A stretch of 64,000 bases of DNA from Tiliqua scincoides (GCF_035046505.1 NC_089822.1:263697024-263761023); one strand, 5' to 3'. Numbered from the stretch's first letter, positions 9,901 to 20,059 are shown. Program-made: numbers and translations. The notes: a model not told the origin generated them from the letters alone.

Positions 9901-12568
9901 CCCCAGGGAGCACACCTGATAACAAGAGACCTGCATCCTGGTGCCCTCCCTTGCATCTGCATTCACACCTGCGTATGTGTTCAAAAGAAACAAGATTCCT
10001 TTGGCCCTTGCAAATGTAACATCCAGCAAAGCAAAATGGCAACTCTGGTAGTGCTCCATCTCAAGAGACACCGCCCCGAAGAGGGAAAGTTTTCTCAGGA
10101 TCAGAGCTGTCGGCAAGGCATGCCTGAGGAAGCATGGCACACACTGTCCCTTCATCACTGGTATTATGTCAGATTCTGCTCCTCCCACTCCCTGGACTGG
10201 AAAAAAAGCTAAGTAGCAGAAGACGCCCAAAAGGCAGTAGAGGCAAGTGGATGGAAGGAGGTGAGTGCCACCCACTTAAGTTACCTGAGGCAAATACCTC
10301 AGCTGGCCCTGGTTATCTCTGGCATAAGAACATTGAGCGCCACTGGTTCATGTGTCTACCCGGCCCCTGCAGAAACCAACCTGTTCCACTTGGATGCCAA
10401 GAGCCTTGGCCAGCTCAGCTTCAGTCACATCCTGACCTTCTGGAGGAAGCAACGAAGTTGGATGTGCAATTACAATGCCTGTAAGGAACGGAAGGGACAT
10501 TTTATGGAGAAGGAGGATTGGTCCACCTGTTCATCCTTAGAGGTGGCCAGAGGCAAGCAGGGCAGTCTTCTTTCTCTAGGATATTTGTGTACAAAGCAGG
10601 AGCTGGGTTCAGCAAATCAAGTTGCCCCTGCTCAAATTCTCCGTACCACTAGAGATTACTAGATCTGGGAAGTGAAGAGTGAGCAGAAGGGCTGTCTTTG
10701 GGCAGAAGAGATACCTTCACCTGGGCAGAAGAAGGAAGGTTGACAGATGTCTTCCCACCCTCTGCATCATCACTTGAAACCACCCAAATTCCCTCTTCCA
10801 TGTGGCTGCTAAAGGTATTGAACTGTTGTGCTCTGTTTACATTCTGTTATTGCGACAGCACCAAGGGTCTCAAGCTGAACACATACCTGGCATAGCCACC
10901 TCCCCATTGACGTTCTGCTGGGTATCTCTGAATCTCTCTGCCTGTTCTTTGGAGATCCCCCCCTGCACCATGTCCAAGGGCTCCTCCTTTACATCCAGGG
11001 GACCCACAGTCCATTCTTGCAAAGGCTCCTGAAGCAGTGAAGAGAATCTCACTCAGAGCACTGCGACTACCAAAAGAGACACATCCCGCTCCCGGACATC
11101 TTATTCCTTTTGGTGCATAACTGAAAAAGTGCTTCGTGACAGATAGAACTCTCAGGGCACGATCCTAGCCAGGTCTACTCAGAAGCAAGTCCTATTTTGT
11201 CCAATGGGGCTTACTCTCAGGAAAGTGTGGTTAGGATTGCAGCCTAAGGCCCGATCCTATCCAATTTTCCAGTGCTGGTGCAGTTGTACCAGTGGGGTGT
11301 GCGCAGAATCCTGTGGTGGAGGGGCAGTCACTGGGGCCTTCTTAAGGTATGGGAACATGTATTCCTTTACCATGGGGCTGCACTGTGGCTACACTGGAGC
11401 TGTTCTTGGATCTGAGCATCTTCTCTTGCTTCTTTTACACAAAGCAAGACACAGAAAATACAAACAAGTCCACAACACACTTCTTTGTATCCACTGGAAA
11501 TATATCAATACCAATACCAATATATCAATCACTGGAAATATATCAATCTGAGGCTGCCTCCGCAGGCCTCAGAACAGCTCCAGACACGACCGGAGCAAGG
11601 CTCCAGCTGCATTCAGTGCCGAAATCTGTGTGACTTGGTTTCCATGCAGAATTTGGTATCCGTGAGGGGTCCAGGAACAGAACTCTCACGGATATCAAGG
11701 GTCCACCTTTAATTCTCTGAAATTAATTCTCTCCAGTTTGAGCTGAAGATTGGCAGGTGCTCCAAACAACCCGCTCCACCTTCTGTGTCTGGTTAGCAAT
11801 CCTGGAATTGAATATGAAGACCTCACCTGCCATGTCACTGTGTCGGACTCCCTCCGGCTCACCAGGAAATCCTCCAGCAGGGCCACAGCCTGGGCACCGC
11901 TATCTGGCCCTCCTGCCCGGATCCAGTTCTGGACGTCCACCGGCAGGCTGGCCAGGAACTGCTCCAGGATCAGCAGCTCCAGGATCTGCTCCTTCGTGTG
12001 TTTCTCCGGCTTCAGCCACTGGCAGCAAAGCTCCTGCAGCTGGCTGTACATCCTTCGCGGGTCTCCCATTTCCTGACAGCAGAACTGCCGGAAGTGCTGG
12101 CGCTGTGCCTCCCTCCTCAGGGCCTCACCTCTCAAGATGGCGGCCTTCACTTTCCCATAGTCCTCTTTGTCTCTGGCTGCCAGGAGGCTGAAAGCCTGCT
12201 GGGCTTCTCCACCAAGTGCAGGCAGGAGCCGAGCCACCCACTCTCCTCTGGGCCACCTACAGGCTGCAGCCACTTGCTCAAAGGAGGCCAGGAAGGCCTT
12301 GGCATCATCCCAGGGTGTGGGCTCTGATTGTTGGAGGCTCTCCCATGTCGAATGCGGAGCCTGCAGGGTCTTGAGGAACTCCTGCCATTGGGCTTCCCAG
12401 AACTGTTGCATCTCCCTGCCTGGTGCCTCTTGGCCCTTGTCAGGCTCCATCTCAGATTCAGGCTGATCTCTGCCTGGGGCTTTTCTTGCCTGTCCTGGTC
12501 CCTCTTCTGTCCCTGGACCTTCACATGTTTCCTCATTCACAGCTTTGCTCCTGGCTCCACTCTTGCAA
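2299..12568 (-). CDS. Gene A: SCAN-KRAB-C2H2 zinc-finger transcription factor, six coding exons
   Basis: Six minus-strand exons join with consistent phases: 12568-11827 (SCAN), 11028-10887, 10478-10381, 5597-5474 (KRAB-A), 5246-5139 (KRAB-B) and 3965-2299 (fingers). Each has an AG acceptor and GT donor. From an in-frame ATG at 12450 the joined length is 2763 nt, about 920 residues. Proteins of this family are nuclear DNA-binding regulators: SCAN pairs with other SCAN proteins, KRAB recruits co-repressors, and the fingers choose the DNA target. The ATG used in the tandem copy (gene B, 29050) is GTG here at 12540, so translation probably begins at 12450 or in an unseen upstream exon. No break was seen in the rest of the frame. 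A CpG island at 15.33-15.96 kb is the likely promoter. The exact orthologue is not identified. Confidence 0.8.
4501..4870. repeat. Tigger/pogo-type non-autonomous element
   Basis: Inverted ends CAGTTGGATCCTGGTATCCA and CATTGGCCCCCATAATCCAC (complement of the right end), flanked by TA on both sides. It lies in the gene A intron between the finger and KRAB-B exons. Confidence 0.7.
5139..5246 (-). CDS. Gene A KRAB-B-like exon
   Basis: The 108-nt exon has acceptor TTCAAG|AGG and donor TCAG|GTAAGG, phase 1 to 1. It encodes [20 protein letters not shown] and then [15 protein letters not shown]. The position, the length shared with gene C (48573-48680) and the pattern 'P..D...L..EE' match the KRAB B-box exon (canonical GFPVPKPDLISRLE). 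Confidence 0.72.
5474..5597 (-). CDS. Gene A variant KRAB-A exon
   Basis: The 124-nt exon has acceptor CTGCAG|GTGG (phase 0) and donor CTGG|GTAAGG (phase 1). It encodes [20 protein letters not shown] followed by EEGENVDAL, which aligns with the second half of a KRAB A-box (EW, QR, LYRDVM, ENYENVASL). The first half of the canonical box (VTFEDVAVYF) is not recognisable, so this is a divergent or variant KRAB whose TRIM28 binding is doubtful. Confidence 0.75.
6068..6208 (+). repeat. CR1-type LINE 3' end
   Basis: Same tail as 254-397. A second copy follows directly at 6229-6349. Confidence 0.8.
6229..6349 (+). repeat. CR1-type LINE 3' end, adjacent copy
   Basis: The tail is repeated 20 bp after the preceding copy, with a TTGTTATCTGGTGTGCTCC start and a GTTCTTATGTTCTTATG end. 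Confidence 0.8.
6510..7729. mobile_element. Tigger/pogo-type element inside the hAT element
   Basis: Ends CAGTAGAACCTCCAAAGTTG and CAGTAGAACCTCTTTAAGTT (complement of the right end), with TA at the right flank and TG at the left. The same family occurs complete and short at 27805-27995. The centre carries a CR1 fragment. Confidence 0.75.
6925..7260 (-). repeat. CR1 reverse-transcriptase fragment inside Tigger
   Basis: Minus strand encodes [20 protein letters not shown], the CR1 RT active-site region (FADDT in intact copies) with changes. Its two ends abut Tigger sequence. Confidence 0.75.
8286..8382. repeat. Short palindromic MITE (about 90 bp)
   Basis: CAATCCTA..TAGGATTG-type inverted ends with central CTACTCAGAAATAAGTCC. 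Other copies of this abundant family are at 8526-8612, 11157-11246, 16192-16273, 26450-26548, 26930-27027, 27578-27665, 29601-29682, 52567-52650 and 62920-63003. Confidence 0.75.
8526..8612. repeat. Short palindromic MITE (about 90 bp)
   Basis: CACAATCCTAACCAGGTCTA at the left and GGTTAGGATTGCAGCC at the right. Same family as 8286-8382. Confidence 0.75.
8755..8931 (+). repeat. L2-type LINE 3' end
   Basis: Contains the RTCTTCTCCATACTAGTGGC and CTGTGGAACTTCCTCCC signatures and ends in AAATAAATAAAT. The preceding 8620-8775 ends with an hAT terminus (TTCGAGAACCACTG). Confidence 0.6.
9070..9825 (+). mobile_element. RTE-like LINE, 3' part (RT C-terminus)
   Basis: Encodes [40 protein letters not shown], then [20 protein letters not shown] and [14 protein letters not shown], the C-terminal half of a non-LTR RT protein. 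A deletion after SERP shifts the frame. It ends with the tail GAGACTGAAGGTTGCCAAC. A 13-bp duplication AAGAACAGCCCCA flanks it (9057-9069, 9826-9838), placing the insertion inside a minus-strand CR1 tail. Clade assignment is provisional. Confidence 0.8.
9826..9960 (-). repeat. CR1 3' end split by the LINE insertion
   Basis: Reverse-oriented CR1 tail. Its terminal TAAGAACATAAGAA repeats lie at 9041-9069 on the other side of the inserted LINE. Confidence 0.75.
10381..10478 (-). CDS. Gene A short exon with LLPPEGQ motif
   Basis: This is a 98-nt open exon, acceptor TTACAG|GC (phase 1) and donor CAG|GTTGGT (phase 0), encoding [20 protein letters not shown]. The same motif occurs in gene C (51782-51864) and, frameshifted, in gene B (25426-25522), always between the post-SCAN linker and KRAB-A. 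Conservation of motif and splice sites across three genes supports a real exon. Its function is unknown and the donor is weak. Confidence 0.6.
10887..11028 (-). CDS. Gene A linker exon after SCAN
   Basis: The acceptor is CTTCAG|GAG and the donor CCAG|GTATGT. The length is 142 nt, phase 0 in and phase 1 out. It encodes an acidic linker starting [19 protein letters not shown] and ending NVNGEVAMP. Gene B has an exon of the same length and boundaries at 25936-26077, and gene C a 121-nt version at 52693-52813. No domain is recognised. The VKEEPLD stretch resembles a sumoylation-like acidic motif, which is inference only. Confidence 0.75.
11157..11246. repeat. Short palindromic MITE
   Basis: GATCCTAGCCAGGTCTACTC and TGGTTAGGATTGCAGCC. 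Same family as 8526-8612. A half copy of the CCAATCCTATCC MITE follows to about 11400. Confidence 0.7.
11827..12568 (-). CDS. Gene A SCAN exon
   Basis: The exon is open throughout from the acceptor at 12569/12570 to the donor CAG|GTGAGG at 11827. It encodes an acidic leader, then a segment with [15 protein letters not shown] and an [16 protein letters not shown] stretch, then the SCAN core ([47 protein letters not shown]). SCAN is a dimerisation domain derived from the capsid of a Gmr1-like Gypsy element and long since a host domain. The part before the core resembles the capsid N-terminal lobe. The codon matching gene B's start is GTG at 12540-12538. No in-frame ATG lies between it and the acceptor. 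Confidence 0.88.
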
Positions 12569-12585
12569 CTTTAGAAACAGAGATG

Positions 12586-13545
12586 TGAGAGTTAGAACAA
12601 ACAAAAGAAATACTTTTTAAGCCAGTGGGTAATTAATTTGTGGAACCCCTTGCTACAGGATGTGGTAATGGTGTCTGCCCTGGATGCTTTTAAAAGGGGA
12701 TTGGACGGATTTCTGGAAGAAGAGTCCATTTCAGGTTACAAGGCAGGATGGGTATGTGCAACCTCTTGGTTTGAGGCTACCTCAGAATACCAGATGCAAG
12801 GGAGTGCCAGCAGGAAGCAGGTATCTTGTGGTGTTGTCATATGTGCTCCCTGAGGCATCTGGTGGGTCACTGTGTGATATAGAGCAGGGGTGTCCAAAGT
12901 TTTTGGCAGGAGGGCCACATCAGCTCTCTGACACTGTGTCGGGGGCTGGGGGAAAAAAGAATTAATTTACATTTAAAATTTGAATAAATTTGCATAAGTT
13001 TACATAAATGAATATATTAAAGATGAACTTATATGAATGAATCAGGGTCTTGCAATAGCTTAATGCCTATAAAAGGCGTTGCACAAAGCAAGGCTGGCCT
13101 TTCCTTTGCTGCCACTGCTGCATCACAGATGTGAAAGAGCAAGCAGTGGAGAGGGCTCTCATCCCACAGCTCACACGAGAGGTCAAACAGTCGCCCTCAC
13201 ACTGAGAGAAGTTGCGTTGGGCCAGTGCGGGCTTCAACAAATCTCCGGAGGGCCATAGGCTCATTGAAGACTGGGGGCTCCCTGAGGGACACATTGAGAG
13301 GCCTCGAGGGCCGCAAGTGGCCCCCGGGCCGGGGTTTGGGCACCCCTGATATAGAGGAAGCTGGACTAGATGGGCCTGATCCAGTGGGGCTCTTACGGTC
13401 AACTGACAAGGGAGGGCACCAGGATGCAGGTTTCCTGTTGTCTGGTGTGCTCCCTGAGGCACCTGGTGGGCCACTGTGAGGTACAGGAGGCTGGAGCAGA
13501 TGGTCTTGGGCCTGATGCAGTGGGGCTCATCCTATGTTCTTATGA
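12586..13545 (+). repeat. CR1 3' end interrupted by an hAT element
   Basis: CR1 3' coding end and tail (12586-12884 and 13349-13545) are separated by the hAT element at 12885-13348. It lies immediately upstream of the gene A SCAN exon. Confidence 0.8.
12885..13348. mobile_element. hAT MITE with perfect 8-bp target duplication
   Basis: Ends CAGGGGTGTCCAAA and CAGGGGTGCCCAAA, flanked by ATATAGAG on both sides (12877-12884, 13349-13356). Length 464 bp, non-coding. Confidence 0.9.
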
Positions 13546-13967
13546 GTGGGGATGACCTTCTGGAGCAGTTCCTTGAAGCAAGCGCCTTGTTCTCCAATCC
13601 CGGACTCTGCCTGAAGGAGGGAGGAGGAAGGGTCCGATTTCTGCCACCTGGTTGCACTTAGTGCACCCCCAGAGGAGGGCTTTGGGTGGGGGAGTTTTAT
13701 CGACCTGGTGGCAAAAGGGCTGCAGGTATCCAGGAATCCCTGAGCCGAGCCAAATAGGCAGTTTCCCACTTAGCCAAAGGTGGAGCGCCCAGAGCACAAA
13801 GGCCAGAAAAGGTGCCTGAGACTGCGACAGTCTTGTGGGGCGGGGAGCAGGGAAGCTGCACATCAGTGTTTTGGCTGCTGAGCAACTGCACCGGTGGAAT
13901 TTCTGCCTGCCACACAAGAGCCTGCCAGAAAATTGGGGGGGGGCAGCCTAGTTAACCCCTGGTGTTG

Positions 13968-15275
13968 GAGGGGTTGTCCGATCCCTGGGAGAACCCGTAG
14001 ACATTATATATCTGGACTTTCAGAAGGCGTTTGACACGGTCCCTCACCAAAGGCTACTGAAAAAACTCCACAGTCAGGGAAATGGAGGACAGGTCCTCTC
14101 GTGGATTGAGAACTGGTTGAAGACCAGGAAACAGAGTGGGTGTCAATGGGCAATTTTCACAATGGAGAGAGGTGAAAAGCGGTGTGCCCCAAGGATCTGT
14201 CCTGGGACCGGTGCTTTTCAACCTCTTCATAAATGACCTGGAGACAGGGTTGAGCAGTGAAGTGGCTAAGTTTGCAGACGACACCAAACTTTTCCGAGTG
14301 GTGAAGACCAGAAGTGATTGTGAGGAGCTCCAGAAGGATCTTTCCAGACTGGCAGAATGGGCAGCAAAATGGCAGATGCGCTTCAATGTCAGTAAGTGTC
14401 AAGTCATGCACATTGGGGCAAAAAATCAAAACTTCACATACAGGCTGATGGGTTCTGAGCTGTCTGTGACAGATCAGGAGAGAGATCTTGGGGTGGTGGT
14501 GGACAGGTCGATGAAAGTGTTGACCCAATGTGCGGTGGCAGTGAAGAAGGCCAATTCTATGCTTGGGATCATTAGGAAGGGTATTGAGAACAAAACAGCT
14601 AGTATTATAATGCCGTTGTACAAATCTATGGTAAGGCCACACCTGGAGTCTTGCGTCCAATTCTGGTGCTGCATCTCAAAAAAGAGATAGTGGAAATGGA
14701 AAAGGTGCAAAAGAGATCGACTAAGATGATTACTGGGCTGGGGCACCTTCCTTATGAGGAAAGGCCACTGCATTTGGGCCTCTTTAGCCTAGAAAAGAGG
14801 TGCCTGAGGGGGGACATGATTGAGACATACAAAATTATGCATGGGAAGGATACAGTGGATAGAGAGATGCTCTTTACACTCTCACATAACACCAGAACCA
14901 GGGGACATCCACTGAAATTGAGTGTTGGGAGAGTTAGGACAGACAAAAGAAAATATTTCTTTACTCAGCGTGTGGTTGGTCTGTGGAACTCCTTGCCACA
15001 GGATGTGGTGATGGCGTCTGGCCTGGACGCCTTTAAAAGGGGATTGGACAAGTTTCTGGAGGAAAAATCCATTACGGGATACAATCCATGATGTGTATGC
15101 ACAACCTCCTGATTTTAGAAATGGGTTATGTCAGAATGCCAGATGCAAGGGAGGGCACCAGGATGAGGTCTCTTGTTATCTGGTATGCTCCCTGGGGCAT
15201 TTGGTGGGCCGCTGTGAGAAGCTGGACTAGATGGGCCTCTGGCCTGATCCAGCGGGGCTCTTCTTATGTTCTTAG
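13968..15275 (+). mobile_element. CR1 LINE, 5'-truncated, RT domain to tail
   Basis: Begins in the RT palm (VDIIYLDFQKAFDTVPH) and passes through a frameshift near 14150. It is open at 14136-14690 ([20 protein letters not shown]) and, in a second frame, at 14651-15091 (ending RGLDKFLEEKSITGY). It ends with the TTCTTATGTTCTTA tail. At least two frameshifts make it inactive. Confidence 0.9.
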
Positions 15276-15329
15276 GATCCTCAGCCAGCTGTGAGCTCCT
15301 GTCCTTGGACACTTTCAGCATCACCAGGG

Positions 15330-15960
15330 ACCGGAAATGTCTCTGATGTCTTCTTCTGCTGCCCGGCCTGCCCCCCCCCTGGAGTGGGCGCCCCCTCCCC
15401 TCTCCCATCACTGCAAGCCTGCGGGCATCCAAGGGGTCTCGTTCTCGCTCCGGATGAGCCCCGACCAGGCTGGCGCTGAGCCCCCCGCAAGATCCCTCCC
15501 GGGCAGCGCGCCCACCGCCCGTCCCCGTCCCCCGCGTGCCTACAGCCGGCCTGGGGCTGCGCTGCGGGGGTCGCACCCTCCCGGGCTCTGCTCCTGCGGG
15601 GACTCACCGGGGTGCAGCCCTCCCGTCTCCGGCCAGGCGGCTCTGCACAGCCTCCGTCCCTCCCGCGCCTCCCCTTCCTGCCGCCTCCCTTCCCTTCCCG
15701 CCCCGGTAGGGAGAGGCGTCCCCACGAGCATCCCCGCCCCTGCCCCGGACTCTCCGCGCCGCCTCCCCGCAGCAGCCCCGGGAGAGTCCGGCTCCCTCCA
15801 GCCTGGCCCGCTTCCCACCCGCGCTCCTGGACGGGAAGCCCCCCTCCCTCTGCGGCCGCTGGAGCCAGGACTGGGCTGCTCTGCCCCCCAAGGAGCCCCT
15901 CTGGCTGGGCTCCCTCTTCTTCCTCTTCCCCTTTCAGGGCTTTGGGGGGGGGGGGATGAA
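15330..15960. promoter_or_regulatory. CpG island, probable gene A promoter and first exon
   Basis: The sequence is very GC-rich with many CpGs, set in AT-richer DNA about 3 kb upstream of the gene A SCAN exon. On the minus strand CCCCG|GTGAGTCC at 15608/15607 is a strong splice donor, so a non-coding exon 1 ending at 15608 is plausible. Long open frames here look like GC-rich chance frames, not genes. Confidence 0.6.
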
Positions 15961-15961
15961 C

Positions 15962-16152
15962 ACCTGCAATGGTTTGCAGGTGTGCCACAGGGGTTTTGGG
16001 GGGTCACTTATTAGTAGGGCCATTGGGGCATGTGAGCCCCCACCAACAGCATGGTGTGCCTTGTCAATTGCCAAACACCTGATGATGTGCCTTGGCAATT
16101 TTAGTACCTTGTCATTGTGCCCTGAGCTGAAAAACGCTGAAAATCACTGAGT
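15962..16152. repeat. hAT-type fragment
   Basis: Contains repeated gtgtgcc/ttgtcaatt segments and a terminus GCTGAAAATCACTG, as in the hAT MITE at 26122-26321. Confidence 0.5.
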
Positions 16153-16191
16153 TAGAGGAAGAGGGTAAAAGATGGGAGAAAGCACACTTTA

Positions 16192-16273
16192 CAGCACAAT
16201 CCTAAACATGTTTACTCAGAATAAGTCTCATTGTGGGCTTACTCCCTATTAAGCGTGTTTAGGATTGCAGCCT
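16192..16273. repeat. Short palindromic MITE
   Basis: CACAATCCTAAACATGTTTA at the left and TTTAGGATTGCAGCC at the right. Confidence 0.7.
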
Positions 16274-16799
16274 CAGTGTTCTAACTTGAAACAGGATTTA
16301 AATTTGAGTATTTAAGTTCTGCCAAGTTCTAAATCTCTGAAGCCAATTTAGTTTAAATTCAAAGTAAAGACCAGCTTGGGCTTAAATACAGTTCAGCCAC
16401 AGGAGGACTGAATGAAGAGGGCAAGGATCTAGGAAGGATCCTCTTCTGCTTCCAGGTGAGGGAGTGGGCGGGGCAGAGGCTGGCACATCACCAGGTAGGA
16501 GGGGGCAGTGTTGGGCGTACAACCTCTGGCACCAGATGGTCTGTGCATGGCCTTAGTTTGACACAGGAAAACGGAAGTCAGTTTAAGGTGCCAGAAGATT
16601 GCTTGTTTGAACAACATTGATAAATAAATGAAAGAACTATGGCTATTGCCCAACAGCCAGGGACCTGCGGTGGGTGGGGAGGCAGGGCCTCTCCACCAGA
16701 GTCCTTTGCAAAGCGCTGTGAGACACCATGTGAGACACCCAAGAACACACAAGCCTGCCTGTTCCTCTGCCCTCCCTGCTCTGCATATGGCTTGTGGGT

Positions 16800-17110
16800 G
16801 CTTGGGCACCTCACAGTGGCCCCCCCAAATGCCCCAGGGAGCACACAAGACAGAAAGAGACCTGTATCCTGGTACCCTCCCTTGCATTCTGGCATAGCCC
16901 ATTTCTAAAATCAGGAGGTTGCACATACACAGCATTGCTTGTAATGGATTTTTCCTCCAGAAGTTTGTCCAATCCCCTTTTAAAGGCATCCGGGCCAGAT
17001 GTCGTCACTACACCCTGTGGTAAGGAGTTCCACAGGCTAACGATACGCTGGGGAAAGAAATATTTTCTTTTGTCTGTCTTAACTCTCCCAATACTCCATT
17101 TGAGTGGCTG
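16800..17110 (-). repeat. CR1 3' end
   Basis: Minus strand carries the protein end LWNSLPQGVVTTSGPDAFKR and then the CR1 tail, truncated at its terminal repeats. Confidence 0.8.
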
Positions 17111-17868
17111 TGCCTGGTCCTCCTGCGCAGAAGAGAAATTAGCCATAGCCACTTGAAAAAAACACTATGTGGGGCAGGAGGGAATGATACATATAAGAGG
17201 AATCCACTTTAAAGGATGCCCAGTTAGCAATGAACTACACTGCAGGGTTGTCATAAGGCCTTCTCCCTCAGCTGCTCTCAAAAGCGGACTTGTAGTGTCA
17301 TTAACTCCAAATGTTGGCATTGTTAACCCTGAAGATGTGTAGAGCAGGGAGATCTGAGAGCAACTTGCATAGGGGGGGCTCGTCTCACCCTTATAAGGCT
17401 GGGGAGGATTCTCTGGGATGAGTCTGGATGACATTGCACGTGAGATGCTGAGTCCTGATGCTCTTGCCGTAAGAAACAAGGTGACCGTGTAGGTGACTTG
17501 TGTTGGCCTAAGGATGCCTCTGGATTGCACCTTTAGGAAGTTAGCTTTGTGATTTTATACTGATGTATTTCCAGATGTCTGGAAACCTCTTGCACCTTGC
17601 TGCCTTAAACTTAGCACGTGTAACCTTATTTTATTTAATAAATCAAAATGTCTTTTACAAGTCTGAGTTATTGTACTACTGGGCATGGGGGTCAGAATCC
17701 AGCCTAGCCAATTGGTCAAGCTATTAAGAAATGGTTTGTTGCAGCCTAGAGCCTTGAGAGCTGTTGCCTAGGTTTAGAGGGAGCCCAGCACCTATAAGGG
17801 CTACTGCAAGCCCATAGGGCCCCAGCCTCTCTGAACTGGGGCACTGGCAGAATCAGGGTGGTGGCAGT
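17111..17868. other. Unclassified intergenic stretch
   Basis: No gene was recognised. An AATAAA with a GT-rich follow-up lies near 17638-17660. The block might be an old repeat or solo long terminal repeat, but the ends could not be defined. Confidence 0.3.
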
Positions 17869-18230
17869 CAGGGTCTAGGAGAGGGGGGTAAAGGGGGTAA
17901 TTTGTCCCCAGGCCCAGGGTCTAAAGGGGGGCCCAGAAGCCAAAGGAGGGGCCCAGAAATTTCCTGGGATCTGACATTTTCCTGCCTACTCAGACATGTT
18001 GCACGTACGGGATGCTGGGGACACTACTGATGCCACACGGGTGGGTAGACCTGGGCTCCTAAGACTTTTCCACCTGTCTCTACCCTCCCTTCACCCTGCT
18101 TCATCCCTCCCTGCTCCTATTCTGCTCACCCATCACTACCTTCCCCTGCTCTGTTTCACCCCTCCCCCTTTGCAAAGGGGCCCAAAAGAAACTTTGTACC
18201 CCCAGATAAAATTCCTCTCAGAGGCCCTGG
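17869..18230. mobile_element. hAT MITE with perfect 8-bp target duplication
   Basis: Ends CAGGGTCTAGGAGAGG and CAGGGCCTCTGAGAGG (complement of the right end), flanked by GTGGCAGT at 17861-17868 and 18231-18238. GC-rich, non-coding. Confidence 0.75.
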
Positions 18231-18906
18231 GTGGCAGTTCTACCAAGACTGGCTTAAGATTCTAATTAGACAGTCTTTCCTGGGCTGCTCTGTGTTGGCA
18301 AGCAGAACCAGGAATAGCAAAATCCTAAAAAAGGGTTGGGTGCCTGTGAGGGCCCGATCCTTTTTTACCCACATGGATGAGATGTAAACTTGTATCAATT
18401 CCACAAGACAAGCCCATATATGCATCTTGGTTATCCAAATATTTATTCTGCAGCTGCTGGCCACAAGGTGGAAAATGGAGCTCTCTGTGGTCCTGAGGAT
18501 TTTACCTAACCCAGGTCATGTTACTGAACACTGACTGCCATTTTTCAGCCCATCAATACACAGTTACGCAGCACTGAGCCCATCAATGTTCAAACTCCTT
18601 CCCTGTAACTCTGCTTCTAATGACTGCAGCATAAGCCACCAACTTGTTAACAAACAAAGCAAAGTGTACTATAGAAATCATCAGAGTTTGAGAGAACATT
18701 GTACCTTTGATCTATTAACTGTTGATATCCTACAGGGGTTCTCTGGTGGCTAATCAGTGTTTGGTTCTCATTTAAGCTTTTCGCATATGCAGGACACCCA
18801 CAAGATTTCTTTCAGTATGATTTTTCTGATGGTTTAACAAAAGAATTTTGTCTGGAATCTGATTTCCAAAAGAAGCCTCTTCCAAAATCGGGGCAATTGT
18901 GAGGTT

Positions 18907-19679
18907 TCACTCCTGTTTGAATGTTCTGATGGTTTCACAACCATGAATGTTCTGGTGACGTAATAAAGCTGATCTCTGAGAAAAACTTTTTTCACATTGA
19001 GGACACTGGTGTGGTCTTTTCCCTGTGTGGACTGTCAGATGTCTGCTCAAATCTGTCACATCTCTGAAGCGCTTTCCACATTCAGGGCACTTGTGAGGTG
19101 GTTTCTTTCTAGTATGAATTTGCTTATGCCTTAATAAAGTTGATCTACAAGAGAAATTTTTTCCACACTTGGAGCATTTGTGAAGATCCTCTGCAGTATG
19201 ATTTTTTGGGTGTTTTGTTAATGAATTGGAGTGGAGACGGACCCCAAACACTTGGCAATCATCATTTTTCACTTCTAGCTGGCTATTGTGATATTTCTCA
19301 AGGTCTGATTTTGGCTGAATCTTTTCCCCCACTGGGGGGCCTTCATTGTACTCTTCTCCGGTGTGCTCAAAAACAAGTCCTGATTTAGGATTGTACCTTC
19401 TGCCATACTTGGAAAATGATGCCTTTTCCCCATCTGTATCCGCTGGGCTGGGATTGTTGCAGGCAGCTCCACGACCTTCTGGGAGCTCATCAGATTCTTT
19501 AGATCCCAGAACTGGCTCCGTTCTCTGTCTGCTGTTGGGCTCACACCTTTCCTCCCGCATCTGAACTGTCATGGGGACATCCTCTTGGGTTCTCTCTTGT
19601 CCTCTCCTGAGTGTTTCCACTGGCTCATTTCCTCCAAGCTGAGTACTCCTCACCTTCAGCTGAGTTCCCTTCCCATCAT
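18907..19679 (-). pseudogene. Gene B finger exon, reduced to three C2H2 fingers
   Basis: The acceptor CTTCAG|ATGATG is kept. A spacer homologous to gene A is followed by three full fingers (CSKCGKNFSCRSTLLRH, CPECGKRFRDVTDLSRH, CPQCEKSFSQRSALLRH) and a stop at 18907. Downstream, about 18780-18905 still holds finger-like and terminal sequence out of frame. Gene A has 14 fingers at this point, so most of the array was lost in B or expanded in A. Confidence 0.75.
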
Positions 19680-20059
19680 CTGAAGAGACAGAGAGAGGAA
19701 TTTCGTCTATATTGTGGGGACCTCTTTTTAAGCTTCCTGACACATCCTGCCTTTCCCCTCCTGCCCATCTCCCTTTCTAGCCCCCAAAGTCTATTCTTGT
19801 CCAAGATCATGAGCCATCTCTGCTAAAACAGGAAAACCAAGTTTCGCTGCCAAGGAAACACAGATTCTGCACTTGGACTTCCTAGTGCTTACACAGCTCA
19901 GGAAATGTAGCTGTTTTGTATTATGGATTTTACTTCTGGTACTCAGCAGGAAAAGGAATGAAGCCAGTGAAGACTTTCCCCTGGACCACTGGAATTCTTA
20001 TCCAGCCCTGACCGACCCCATGCTATCGGACTACAGAAAGGTCATACAACCAAGCTGAT

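Noticed and set aside
15281-16014. Long open frames on both strands in the GC-rich block
   Set aside because: High GC gives few stops. The translations are Pro/Gly/Arg/Ser-rich with no domain, and several frames are open at once.
17111-17868. Possible solo long terminal repeat
   Set aside because: An AATAAA and a GT-rich follow-up were noticed, but no paired ends or target duplication could be fixed, so it is left unclassified.
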